From NCBI GenBank assembly GCA_030152605.1, contig JASLJB010000057.1, positions 1 to 11,722 of the forward strand: DNA of 11,722 nucleotides, written 5' to 3'. Under the pieces are notes generated by a model. That model saw nothing but the letters and a program-made list of their open reading frames with translations, had not been told where the DNA came from and searched no databases. Made by a program: the position numbers and the translations under genes. This document shows positions 6,471 through 11,722 of the stretch, one piece after another. The stretch is from Acinetobacter sp. Lineage in GTDB: Bacteria; Pseudomonadota; Gammaproteobacteria; Pseudomonadales; Moraxellaceae. The stretch's first letter is position 1. Every line of letters starts with the position of its first letter.

Positions 6471-8222
6471 TTAGATTTTTTGTGCCACTGAAACGGTGAA
6501 AATACCAAATTCATCAATACATTGATCGATCTTTTTAAAGCCTGCTTGTTCAACCAGTGCATCCATTTCCGCTTGGGAGCGTAAGCGCATCACCCATGCA
6601 TCTCCCTCACGATGTGAGGTCAATGCTCGGGCAATAAACTCTTGTTGTGGATGCCAAATTTGACCGGTATATATCAAATAGCCGCCACTTTCTAAGGCCT
6701 GACTCAGCCCAGAGAGCGATTGACGCAGCAGATCATTATCACTAAATAATTCATATAAACCAGAAACTACGGCCAAGCTCACTCTGGGTTGAATGGCAGC
6801 CAGTGAAACTTCGTTAAAGGCATCGGCTTGAACAAAATCAGCAATATCAGCCAATCCGCGCTCAGCAATTAAGTCTTTTCCAGCTTTGACATTAAGTTCA
6901 CTATAATCACGCAGTAAAATTGATTCGACAGGTGTTTCTAATTGTTGTACAGCATCCAAAATATAACGCCCATGACCCGAAGCAATATCTAGGATCTTAA
7001 CTGCTTGGTGATCTTGAATCAGACGCTGTGCATATTTCAGCAATAGCTGCTCAATATGTTGTTTACGTATGCGGATTCCTTTCCAACCAATGGCATTTAA
7101 ATATTGACGGTCAATTAGTTTACCCAATGGGTTGTTACTTTCAGTTTGATTGCGATAAACAAAATCTAGCGTGCTGCCCGAGTCATAACCACTGTCTTCG
7201 CCGATTTTAAGCCCGCGTGAAAAATAACTGCCGATTTTTAAATTCTTCTTGGTGAGTTGCCAAAATTTATGTTTGATCGAGTTTTTATTTAATGGTGCGC
7301 TGAGTTGTTCTGCAATGGCACAGCTGGCGCCCATTTTATCTGCATGAAGTACATCTGGTGCTTGGTAAGGACGCGCAAAACATTGTTGAATAAAGCGACG
7401 TATTTTCTCGATCGCAATCGCACGTTGTTTTTCGCCCAAGGTGTCGTGATAGAAACCCTCCAAAACATGAAACTCTTTTTGTGGATGTGGTAATTTTTGA
7501 TAAAACTCACGCTGCGGTGCCTGTTTAACCACGAAGTCTGAACCTGAACAGAGCACTTGAGTCGGCACAAAGATATGTTGGGCATCCTCAATAATACGAT
7601 CAGCCGCTTGATATAAGCCCAACAGCATCCGCACTGAAATCGCACGTGCAATCTGATCATCACGCGCATAACTTTGGGCACGCTCAACATCGTGAGTCAG
7701 CATATTGGCTTTGACATAACTATTAATAAAAAAATTACCGCATAGTTTATGCATCAAATTTAAGCTGGGCCGAGCCAAAGGCACATAAAGTTTAATATCA
7801 AAGGCAGGTGAGGCTAGACAAAGTGCACGAATCTTCGGTGCATAATCATGTACCCAAGTTGCTGCCAATACCGCACCGACACTTTGCCCGATCACTGCAA
7901 TATTCTCTGACGCGATGCCATATTCACGCTGAATATGCTGTACGAAATACTGTATATCTTTGACGCAGGCAGAAAAACTCGGCGCATCGCCGCGTTCACC
8001 TTCAGTTTGCCCATGACCGCGTGCATCCCATGCAAAAAAATCAAATTCAGGCAGATCCAGCTCAGTAACTAAATGTGCCATACGACCCGAATATTCATGG
8101 CCACGGTGAAATAATAAAATCGCTTTCTTGTCCTGTGCAGGCTGTGTCGCTGCCCAGTGCTGGAAAAAAATCGATGTGTCATCATGACTAATAAAATATT
8201 GGCTTGAATGCTGATAATTCAT
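6471..8222 (-). CDS. Alpha/beta hydrolase-methyltransferase fusion (YnbC-like)
   Basis: The 583-aa protein has the same length and domain order as E. coli YnbC. Residues about 8-280 are an alpha/beta hydrolase of the lysophospholipase or monoacylglycerol lipase type. It has an oxyanion region LLFHRG (36-41), a WDARGHG motif at 65-71, nucleophile elbow G112-Q-S114-V-G116, acid D229 and H259, so a complete Ser-Asp-His triad. Residues about 375-583 are an S-adenosylmethionine-dependent methyltransferase with motif I LDIASGHG (411-418) and D439 in the second strand region (LLRDYS). No membrane segment or signal peptide is visible. One protein could deacylate or de-esterify and methylate the same lipid, but the substrate is unknown. 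It follows a 242-nt gap that holds a hexamer repeat and a predicted promoter, so it may begin its own transcript. Confidence 0.88.
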   Translation of the reverse strand: MNYQHSSQYFISHDDTSIFFQHWAATQPAQDKKAILLFHRGHEYSGRMAHLVTELDLPEFDFFAWDARGHGQTEGERGDAPSFSACVKDIQYFVQHIQREYGIASENIAVIGQSVGAVLAATWVHDYAPKIRALCLASPAFDIKLYVPLARPSLNLMHKLCGNFFINSYVKANMLTHDVERAQSYARDDQIARAISVRMLLGLYQAADRIIEDAQHIFVPTQVLCSGSDFVVKQAPQREFYQKLPHPQKEFHVLEGFYHDTLGEKQRAIAIEKIRRFIQQCFARPYQAPDVLHADKMGASCAIAEQLSAPLNKNSIKHKFWQLTKKNLKIGSYFSRGLKIGEDSGYDSGSTLDFVYRNQTESNNPLGKLIDRQYLNAIGWKGIRIRKQHIEQLLLKYAQRLIQDHQAVKILDIASGHGRYILDAVQQLETPVESILLRDYSELNVKAGKDLIAERGLADIADFVQADAFNEVSLAAIQPRVSLAVVSGLYELFSDNDLLRQSLSGLSQALESGGYLIYTGQIWHPQQEFIARALTSHREGDAWVMRLRSQAEMDALVEQAGFKKIDQCIDEFGIFTVSVAQKI

Positions 8223-8285
8223 GGTGTGGATCTCAAATTTATAATGAATAGGAATATATGAATGTGTTGGTCATCATTTCATTTA

Positions 8286-8314
8286 ATTCTAAAATGAGCG
8301 CTACAGTGTGCCTA
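8286..8314 (-). promoter_or_regulatory. Predicted promoter of the ynbC-like gene
   Basis: On the - strand, TAGGCA (8314-8309) and TAGAAT (8291-8286) are spaced by 17 bp and match the sigma-70 consensus at 4 and 5 of 6 positions. Transcription would start near 8279, giving a leader of about 57 nt. One TGAGCGCT box lies inside the spacer and a second lies just upstream. Confidence 0.42.
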
Positions 8315-8329
8315 AAAATGCTGAGCGCT
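8295..8329. promoter_or_regulatory. Two TGAGCGCT direct repeats, candidate operators
   Basis: TGAGCGCT occurs at 8295-8302 and 8322-8329, 27 bp apart. Each contains the palindrome AGCGCT. The first lies in the -35/-10 spacer of the predicted promoter and the second lies just upstream of its -35, typical repressor positions. AGCGC at 8324-8328 can also pair with GCGCT at 8335-8339 around a 6-nt loop. The binding protein, if any, is unknown. Confidence 0.35.
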
Positions 8330-8369
8330 TCACCGCGCTTTCAAATCCTCATATCTGATCGGATTGCTT

Positions 8370-8405
8370 AAAACTAAAACTAAAACTAAAACTAAAACTA
8401 AAACT
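8370..8405. repeat. Six perfect tandem copies of AAAACT
   Basis: A 36-bp hexanucleotide tandem repeat (AGTTTT on the - strand) lies between the YnbA-like stop and the YnbC-like start. It is about 55 bp upstream of the predicted promoter of the YnbC-like gene. Perfect short tandem repeats change copy number by slippage; here that would alter spacing upstream of the promoter and no reading frame. Confidence 0.97.
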
Positions 8406-8464
8406 TCAAATGTAATTTAAATGCTGTGTGTTCTGGTTTTTGTGTCGCGTCAATCGATGTCATT

Positions 8465-9094
8465 TTATAGGCTATTTTTAATGCGATTAAATAGGGTCAG
8501 TATCAGTAATAGACACATCAGGCTGACTAAGCCATTGTTAAAATAAACCAGGGCATCGAGATGATCTGAAAAGCGTGGAAATAACCAAATCACGATGACC
8601 ATGACGCTCAACCAAAAAGCGCGATCACTTTTGCCCATGGGGCCGTCATAACGTCGTTCCGCACCGATTAAGGGTGCCATCACACCGGTATATTCACTCA
8701 AAATAGCCAAGAAACTAAACAGCAGCAGTAACTGGATTGAGATTAGACCTAAAGCGGCGAGGCTAAGATAAAGTGCGGTATCGGAGATTACATCGCAAAG
8801 CTCATTATAAAAAGCACCGAGTTTCGATTGCTGATTAAACTCACGCGCCAACATGCCATCGATGGCATTGAATGCCATCCGACATAACATCCATAACGGA
8901 AATAGGAGTAATAGCCAAGAGGGCGGATGGCTTAAAAAATGAAAATATAAAAACAAACTCAGTAGGACTGAAATCAGCATGGCTGAAATCGTGACCTGAT
9001 TAGCCGTCACACCCATTTTAAATAGTCGATTCACGAAGGGGCGCAGTGCATTTTGAAACGCGGGTTTAAGTTGGTAGATCGAAGGCATTATCAT
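8465..9094 (-). CDS. CDP-alcohol phosphatidyltransferase family protein (YnbA-like)
   Basis: This is a polytopic membrane protein of 209 aa, close in length and sequence character to E. coli YnbA. Enzymes of this family replace the CMP of a CDP-alcohol such as CDP-diacylglycerol by a second alcohol. The core motif is recognisable as N76-x2-D79-G-x2-A83-R84-x8-G93-x3-N97-x3-D101, followed by D105. In the canonical motif, positions 76 and 97 are Asp, so two of the four conserved acidic residues are Asn here. The V-T-A-N-Q-V-T stretch (29-35) and GKSDR (154-158) also fit the family. About six hydrophobic segments are visible. Two ATGs, at 9094 and 9088, are possible starts; neither has a strong ribosome site. 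The acceptor alcohol cannot be deduced. Confidence 0.86.
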   Translation of the reverse strand: MIMPSIYQLKPAFQNALRPFVNRLFKMGVTANQVTISAMLISVLLSLFLYFHFLSHPPSWLLLLFPLWMLCRMAFNAIDGMLAREFNQQSKLGAFYNELCDVISDTALYLSLAALGLISIQLLLLFSFLAILSEYTGVMAPLIGAERRYDGPMGKSDRAFWLSVMVIVIWLFPRFSDHLDALVYFNNGLVSLMCLLLILTLFNRIKNSL

Positions 9095-9140
9095 GAAGGC
9101 TAAAAATATTATGTTGGAATATTAGCCAGATTTACTGTTG

Positions 9141-9175
9141 AAACTCAAGTAATATCAGTGATATCACTTGAATTT
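9141..9175. promoter_or_regulatory. 35-bp imperfect palindrome upstream of the ynbA-like gene
   Basis: AAA, TCAAGT and ATATC pair with GATAT, ACTTGA and TTT around a 3-nt centre, with two mismatched positions (9144/9172 and 9151/9165). It sits in the 138-nt gap between the PAP2 stop and the YnbA-like ATG, about 47 bp before that ATG. It is not followed by a U-tract on the - strand, so an operator or an RNA hairpin controlling read-through is more likely than a simple terminator. Confidence 0.5.
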
Positions 9176-9232
9176 AAGCATGCTATTTAAATAGAGGAGA
9201 TTGAGTGCGGTCGTCTTTTTCAGTGCCCGGAA

Positions 9233-9829
9233 TTATTTTACCCAGCCCTTGTGTAACAATATGCCAAAAATAGATTGATAAATCTTGAGTGCCCAACGCA
9301 TGATAATCGTGGCATAACGTTGCCAGATCAATTGCATCAAGATATTGGTGAAGAGGGCGACACAGAATGCACCGAGCATATCCAGAGGGAAATGTACCCC
9401 GACATAAATTCTCGACCATGCAACTAAAAATGCCATTACGAGCAGGCTGAGACCGAGTTTAAAGCGCTGTGCAAATACGTAGGAAAATGCAATAGAACTA
9501 AAAATCAGCATATGGTTGCTGGGGAAGGACGCAGTTGGCGCATGATGAATTAGGGTGTGTCCCATACCCATCACAAATGGCCGTGAGTGTGGATAACCCA
9601 AAGAGATTAAATAGCCAATACCCAGTGCAAGCGCTGTGGTAATCACGGCTTTCAGTGCCAACGCTTTGGATTGATAGCTGCCTAAAAACCAAGCGCTGAT
9701 TAAAAATAACATCAGTAAATATAAAGTATCATTGGCGATAAAAATCGCCAGATGTGACATGGCTATCGAAACATCGGCGGGTGCATTGATATACTGGAAG
9801 ACTTGGAAATTGAGAGATTCAAGAGACAT
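9233..9829 (-). CDS. PAP2-family membrane phosphatase, undecaprenyl-diphosphate phosphatase (YbjG/BcrC)-like
   Basis: The product is 198 aa from the ATG at 9829. I chose this start because GGAG (9835-9838) lies 5 nt upstream. An ATG at 9865 would add 12 residues without a good ribosome site. The three PAP2 blocks are present: R83-P84, S101-F-P-S-N-H106 and S139-R140-x5-H146-x3-D150, so the catalytic His-His-Asp set is intact. The stretch after RPF (GMGHTLIHHAP) resembles the YbjG/BcrC group, which dephosphorylates undecaprenyl diphosphate at the periplasmic face. Four to six membrane segments are visible. The placement as first gene of a lipid cluster also allows a role on phosphatidylglycerophosphate or a related lipid phosphate. 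The lipid substrate therefore remains open. Confidence 0.85.
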   Translation of the reverse strand: MSLESLNFQVFQYINAPADVSIAMSHLAIFIANDTLYLLMLFLISAWFLGSYQSKALALKAVITTALALGIGYLISLGYPHSRPFVMGMGHTLIHHAPTASFPSNHMLIFSSIAFSYVFAQRFKLGLSLLVMAFLVAWSRIYVGVHFPLDMLGAFCVALFTNILMQLIWQRYATIIMRWALKIYQSIFGILLHKGWVK

Positions 9830-9889
9830 TGTTGCTCCATGTCGAATTGTAAATATACTGAGCAAACAGCAAAGCCAAGCACAGTATTC

Positions 9890-9907
9890 GCGCTAAGTAT
9901 GAGCGCA
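9890..9907. promoter_or_regulatory. GCGCT/AGCGC inverted repeat with TGAGCGC box
   Basis: GCGCT (9890-9894) and AGCGC (9902-9906) are inverted around a 7-nt centre, and 9900-9906 reads TGAGCGC. It lies at about +4 to +20 relative to the predicted start of the PAP2 transcript, suiting a repressor site. Another TGAGCGC is at 9983-9989. Confidence 0.32.
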
Positions 9908-9916
9908 AAGGGCGAC

Positions 9917-9922
9917 ATTATA
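9917..9922 (-). promoter_or_regulatory. Predicted -10 element for the PAP2/lipid block
   Basis: A perfect TATAAT on the - strand, with transcription starting near 9910 and a leader of about 80 nt before the ATG at 9829. The -35 region at 17-bp spacing is poor, so an activator may be needed. Confidence 0.45.
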
Positions 9923-10035
9923 GGTGATATGCTGTGTTTGTACGACATTGAACACCTTATTACTGAACTGAATCTTAAGGACTGAGCGCATTACAGCGGT
10001 TGATTATATTTTTGCTGCTGCCCTCAGCGTGACTT

Positions 10036-10044
10036 TGATATAAT
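10036..10044 (+). promoter_or_regulatory. Extended -10 promoter of ybaK
   Basis: TGATATAAT is a perfect -10 hexamer (10039-10044) with the upstream TGn of extended -10 promoters, which need little -35. Transcription would start near 10051, 23 nt before the ATG at 10074. Confidence 0.6.
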
Positions 10045-10073
10045 CATCGTGTTTAAATATGGCTGAATCAGTT

Positions 10074-10550
10074 ATGACACCTGCTTGTAAACTTCTGAAA
10101 TCACGTAAAATAGATTATTCAATTCACGAATATGAGCATGATCCGAATGCCAAACGCTTTGGTTTAGAGGCGGCTGAGAAATTGGGTTTAAGTGTTGAAG
10201 AAGTCTTCAAAACTTTATTGGTCACAGATGACAAAAATTATTATGTTGCCGTGATACCGGTACATTTACAGCTCAATTTAAAAAAAGTCGCCGCGGCATT
10301 TAAATGTAAAAAACTGCATATGGCAGATCCTAAAGAGGCGGAACGTATCACCGGTTATTTAGTCGGTGGGATTAGCCCACTTGGGCAGAAAAAAAGATTG
10401 GCAACGGTATTAGATCTGCATGCCAGTCAGTTAAAGAAGATTTATATCAGCGGCGGTAAACGTGGTTTAGATCTCGGGATTGCACCACAAGATTTTCTAA
10501 ATGTGCTGAATGCTCAAATCTTAGATGTCGTCGATAGTGCTAGCGACTAA
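10074..10550 (+). CDS. ybaK: Cys-tRNA(Pro)/Cys-tRNA(Cys) deacylase YbaK
   Basis: YbaK hydrolyses Cys-tRNA(Pro) formed by misacylation by prolyl-tRNA synthetase, a cytosolic trans-editing role. The 158-aa protein starts MTPA as in E. coli YbaK, and with this start the catalytic lysine is K46 in VFKTLLV, the same position as in the known enzymes. The conserved YEHDP (20-24), the GYLVGGISPLGQKK segment and the ISGGKRGLDL block are all present. An in-frame ATG at 10059 would add 5 residues, but with the predicted transcription start near 10051 it would leave only an 8-nt leader. No clear Shine-Dalgarno precedes either start. The gene is a single unit, divergent from the lipid block and ended by a hairpin terminator. 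Confidence 0.93.
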   Translation: MTPACKLLKSRKIDYSIHEYEHDPNAKRFGLEAAEKLGLSVEEVFKTLLVTDDKNYYVAVIPVHLQLNLKKVAAAFKCKKLHMADPKEAERITGYLVGGISPLGQKKRLATVLDLHASQLKKIYISGGKRGLDLGIAPQDFLNVLNAQILDVVDSASD

Positions 10551-10580
10551 ATACGATCGACAATAACTTTAGATCAGCGT

Positions 10581-10611
10581 GGCCGGCCGCTGCTCGCGTC
10601 ATCGCAGCAGC
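10581..10611. other. GC-rich hairpin and GGCCGGCC palindrome downstream of ybaK
   Basis: GGCCGGCC (10581-10588) is followed by an inverted repeat: GCTGCT-c-GCG (10589-10598), a TCAT loop and CGC-AGCAGC (10603-10611), giving nine pairs with one bulged C. It is strikingly GC-rich for this AT-rich intergenic DNA, and no U-tract follows. It may stabilise the 3' end of the ybaK mRNA; I cannot assign a role. Confidence 0.55.
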
Positions 10612-10642
10612 CAAGCATAAAACAAGAACTCAACAAGAATTA

Positions 10643-10674
10643 AAAAAGCCAATGACAGATGACATTGGCTTTTT
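10643..10674. terminator. Bidirectional intrinsic terminator between ybaK and the lipoprotein gene
   Basis: A perfect 12-bp stem (AAAAAGCCAATG with CATTGGCTTTTT) encloses an 8-nt loop at 10655-10662. The A-run on one side and T-run on the other give a U-tract to transcripts from either direction, fitting the convergent genes. Confidence 0.9.
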
Positions 10675-10714
10675 GACAACAGTTGCAACCCAGTCAGGTT
10701 GCTGACGTTGTGAA

Positions 10715-11218
10715 TTAGAGTGCTGGTGCAGCAGCAGCGATGGCAGCAGCAACGGCGTCATCTTCAGTTTTAGCACCTGTGGCTTTAGATGCATTTAACT
10801 GAGGTTTTTCTGCAACAGGCTGAGTGGCTGGTGCTTTGACTGGCTTAGCTTCAGCTTTAACTTCAGCAGGTTTGGCTTCCACTGGTTTAGGCTCAGGCTT
10901 TGGTTGTGCAGGTTTTGCCGCTGCAACGGGTGCAGGTTCAGCTGCCGCATTCAAGCTGGGTTGTTGTACTTCTTGCGCTGCAGGTGCAGTATTCAACTCA
11001 TGTGTCTGTGCTGTATTTGATTCAACATGCGCAGGGATTTCAACAGATGAATTTTGACCTGCTTGCTCAACACTCGGTAAATTTTCAAATTGTGCAACCG
11101 GCTCTGAAACGGATGCTGCATTTTGAGCATCCTCTTCTTTCGGTGCTTCTTTTTTTACACAAGCAGAGATCAACAGGCTTGTGGCAATCGCGCCACAGAT
11201 GAAAAGTTTTTTATTCAT
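10715..11218 (-). CDS. Proline/alanine/lysine-rich lipoprotein of unknown function
   Basis: This 167-aa protein has a lipoprotein signal peptide: a basic N-terminus (MNKK), a hydrophobic core, and a lipobox I-S-A-C with Cys20 as the predicted lipidated residue. Val21 at +2 is not the inner-membrane Asp signal, so the outer membrane is the likely site. The mature part is low-complexity, acidic at first (EAPKEED near 24-30), then rich in Pro, Ala, Lys and Glu (about 90-145) like a TolA or TonB-type spacer, and ends in an alanine-rich tail. No fold or catalytic motif is visible, so it may be a flexible tether. It is transcribed divergently from pyrG. Similar low-complexity proteins align by composition alone, so I assign no family. 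Confidence 0.8.
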   Translation of the reverse strand: MNKKLFICGAIATSLLISACVKKEAPKEEDAQNAASVSEPVAQFENLPSVEQAGQNSSVEIPAHVESNTAQTHELNTAPAAQEVQQPSLNAAAEPAPVAAAKPAQPKPEPKPVEAKPAEVKAEAKPVKAPATQPVAEKPQLNASKATGAKTEDDAVAAAIAAAAPAL

Positions 11219-11256
11219 AATTACTCAAAAAAAAATTGAATCAATAATGTCAATGC

Positions 11257-11265
11257 ATTATAGCA
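11257..11265 (-). promoter_or_regulatory. Extended -10 promoter of the lipoprotein gene
   Basis: On the - strand, TGC precedes a perfect TATAAT (11262-11257). The -35 region at 17-bp spacing is poor, as often for extended -10 promoters. Transcription would start near 11250, with a leader of about 30 nt and a GAG ribosome site before the ATG at 11218. Confidence 0.55.
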
Positions 11266-11370
11266 GCAAATTTATAGAGTTCATCGACTTAAATATATGT
11301 AATTACTTCATCGGAAATGTAGATTAATTAATCAATTGTTTTTAGTTCTTTGAATTGATGCGGATTGACT

Positions 11371-11400
11371 TTGCTTTATGGGGGCAGAGTAAAGTAAAAT
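11371..11400 (+). promoter_or_regulatory. Predicted promoter of pyrG
   Basis: TTGCTT (11371-11376) and TAAAAT (11395-11400) are 18 bp apart, giving a start near 11407 and a leader of about 41 nt. A TTGACT at 11365-11370 is a better -35 but is too far from TAAAAT (24 bp). Confidence 0.45.
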
Positions 11401-11413
11401 TGCGCAACATTGT

Positions 11414-11429
11414 AAGCCGATTTAGGCTT
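11414..11429 (+). promoter_or_regulatory. Small hairpin in the pyrG leader
   Basis: AAGCC (11414-11418) and GGCTT (11425-11429) can pair around a 6-nt loop in the predicted pyrG leader. It has no U-tract, so it is not an intrinsic terminator. It may be incidental. Confidence 0.25.
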
Positions 11430-11447
11430 GATTGTACGAGAGACTCA

Positions 11448-11722
11448 ATGACCCATTTTATTTTCGTGACTGGTGGTGTAGTTTCATCATTAGGTAAAGG
11501 CATTTCAGCTGCTTCTGTCGCTGCACTTTTAGAAGCCCGTGGTTTAAAAGTAACCATGGTTAAAATGGACCCCTACATTAATGTAGATCCAGGAACCATG
11601 AGTCCGTTTCAACACGGCGAGGTGTTTGTCACAGAGGATGGTGCCGAAACCGATTTAGATTTAGGGTATTACGAGCGTTTCTTACGCCATGCCAAAATGA
11701 CCAAGTTGAATAACTTCACTTC
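11448..11722 (+). CDS. pyrG: CTP synthase, N-terminal part (runs off the window)
   Basis: The first 91 codons of CTP synthase are present and the frame is open to the window edge. The enzyme makes CTP from UTP, ATP and glutamine in the cytosol. The ATG is followed by the synthetase-domain P-loop region GGVVSSLGKG (residues about 9-18), then MDPYINVDPGTMSP, HGEVFVTEDGAETDLDLG and YYERF, all strongly conserved. The usual His of DLGHYERF is Tyr here. A GAGAGA lies upstream of the ATG. CTP is also the co-substrate of the CdsA-type enzyme in this window, but the distance and opposite strand give no reason to call this a functional link. Truncation is from the window boundary and does not mean a broken gene. 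Confidence 0.97.
   Translation, partial: MTHFIFVTGGVVSSLGKGISAASVAALLEARGLKVTMVKMDPYINVDPGTMSPFQHGEVFVTEDGAETDLDLGYYERFLRHAKMTKLNNFT

Noticed and set aside
7289..7690. 133-codon - strand frame within the YnbC-like gene
   Set aside because: It is an alternate frame of the hydrolase-methyltransferase gene, and its composition looks like shifted coding sequence.
8370..8405. CRISPR-like reading of the AAAACT array
   Set aside because: The units are contiguous hexamers without spacers, so it is a simple tandem repeat.
9233..9865. Longer PAP2 start at 9865
   Set aside because: The downstream ATG at 9829 has GGAG at ideal spacing and the upstream ATG does not.
9803..9985. 60-codon + strand frame across the PAP2 leader
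   Set aside because: It overlaps the PAP2 N-terminus and predicted promoter, and no ribosome site or homology is visible.
10059..10073. Upstream ATG of ybaK
   Set aside because: The MTPA start matches E. coli YbaK, puts the catalytic lysine at residue 46 and leaves a normal leader from the predicted promoter.
10824..11202. Two + strand open frames opposite the lipoprotein gene
   Set aside because: They are mirror images of a low-complexity Pro/Ala/Lys-rich gene, which leaves long open antisense frames by composition alone.

Overview
The window looks like chromosomal DNA from an Acinetobacter-type gammaproteobacterium. This rests on its AT-rich coding and intergenic sequence, a fused phosphatase-dehydrogenase MtlD of the kind described in Acinetobacter baylyi, and proteobacterial pyrG and ybaK. 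The genus is inferred from gene content, not proven. I see no tRNA, rRNA, insertion sequence, prophage or CRISPR array.

Layout. On the + strand, mtlD (279-2375) encodes a one-protein route from fructose-6-phosphate to the compatible solute mannitol. It is followed by a small DUF2007/zinc-ribbon membrane protein (2453-2899). From 9829 down to 2939 runs a seven-gene block, all on the - strand. In transcription order it holds a PAP2 phosphatase, a CDP-alcohol phosphatidyltransferase (YnbA-like), an alpha/beta hydrolase-methyltransferase fusion (YnbC-like), a PAP2-dual-specificity-phosphatase fusion (YnbD-like), a small unrecognised membrane protein, a PlsC-type acyltransferase and a CdsA-type cytidylyltransferase (YnbB-like). 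Divergent from it lies ybaK (10074-10550). A convergent lipoprotein gene (10715-11218, -) follows across a bidirectional terminator, and the window ends in the first 91 codons of pyrG (from 11448, +).

The main point of interest is the seven-gene block. It carries the uncharacterised E. coli ynbABCD gene set in a rearranged order, with three added genes. Read as chemistry it is a nearly self-contained second phospholipid pathway. PlsC would make phosphatidic acid and CdsA would make CDP-diacylglycerol. YnbA would transfer the phosphatidyl group to an unknown alcohol, one or both phosphatases could remove a phosphate, and the hydrolase-methyltransferase could trim and methylate the product. The YnbA homologue has Asn at two positions where the family normally has metal-binding Asp. 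The YnbD phosphatase loop starts Phe-Cys instead of His-Cys. Both suggest non-standard chemistry.

Regulation. The two larger non-coding gaps of this block, 8223-8464 and 9830-10073, share a TGAGCGC box that sits on or next to predicted promoters. The first gap also has six perfect tandem copies of the hexamer AAAACT, and the gap before the YnbA gene has a 35-bp imperfect palindrome. Together these suggest a dedicated regulator and possible length-polymorphic control, but both are inferences.
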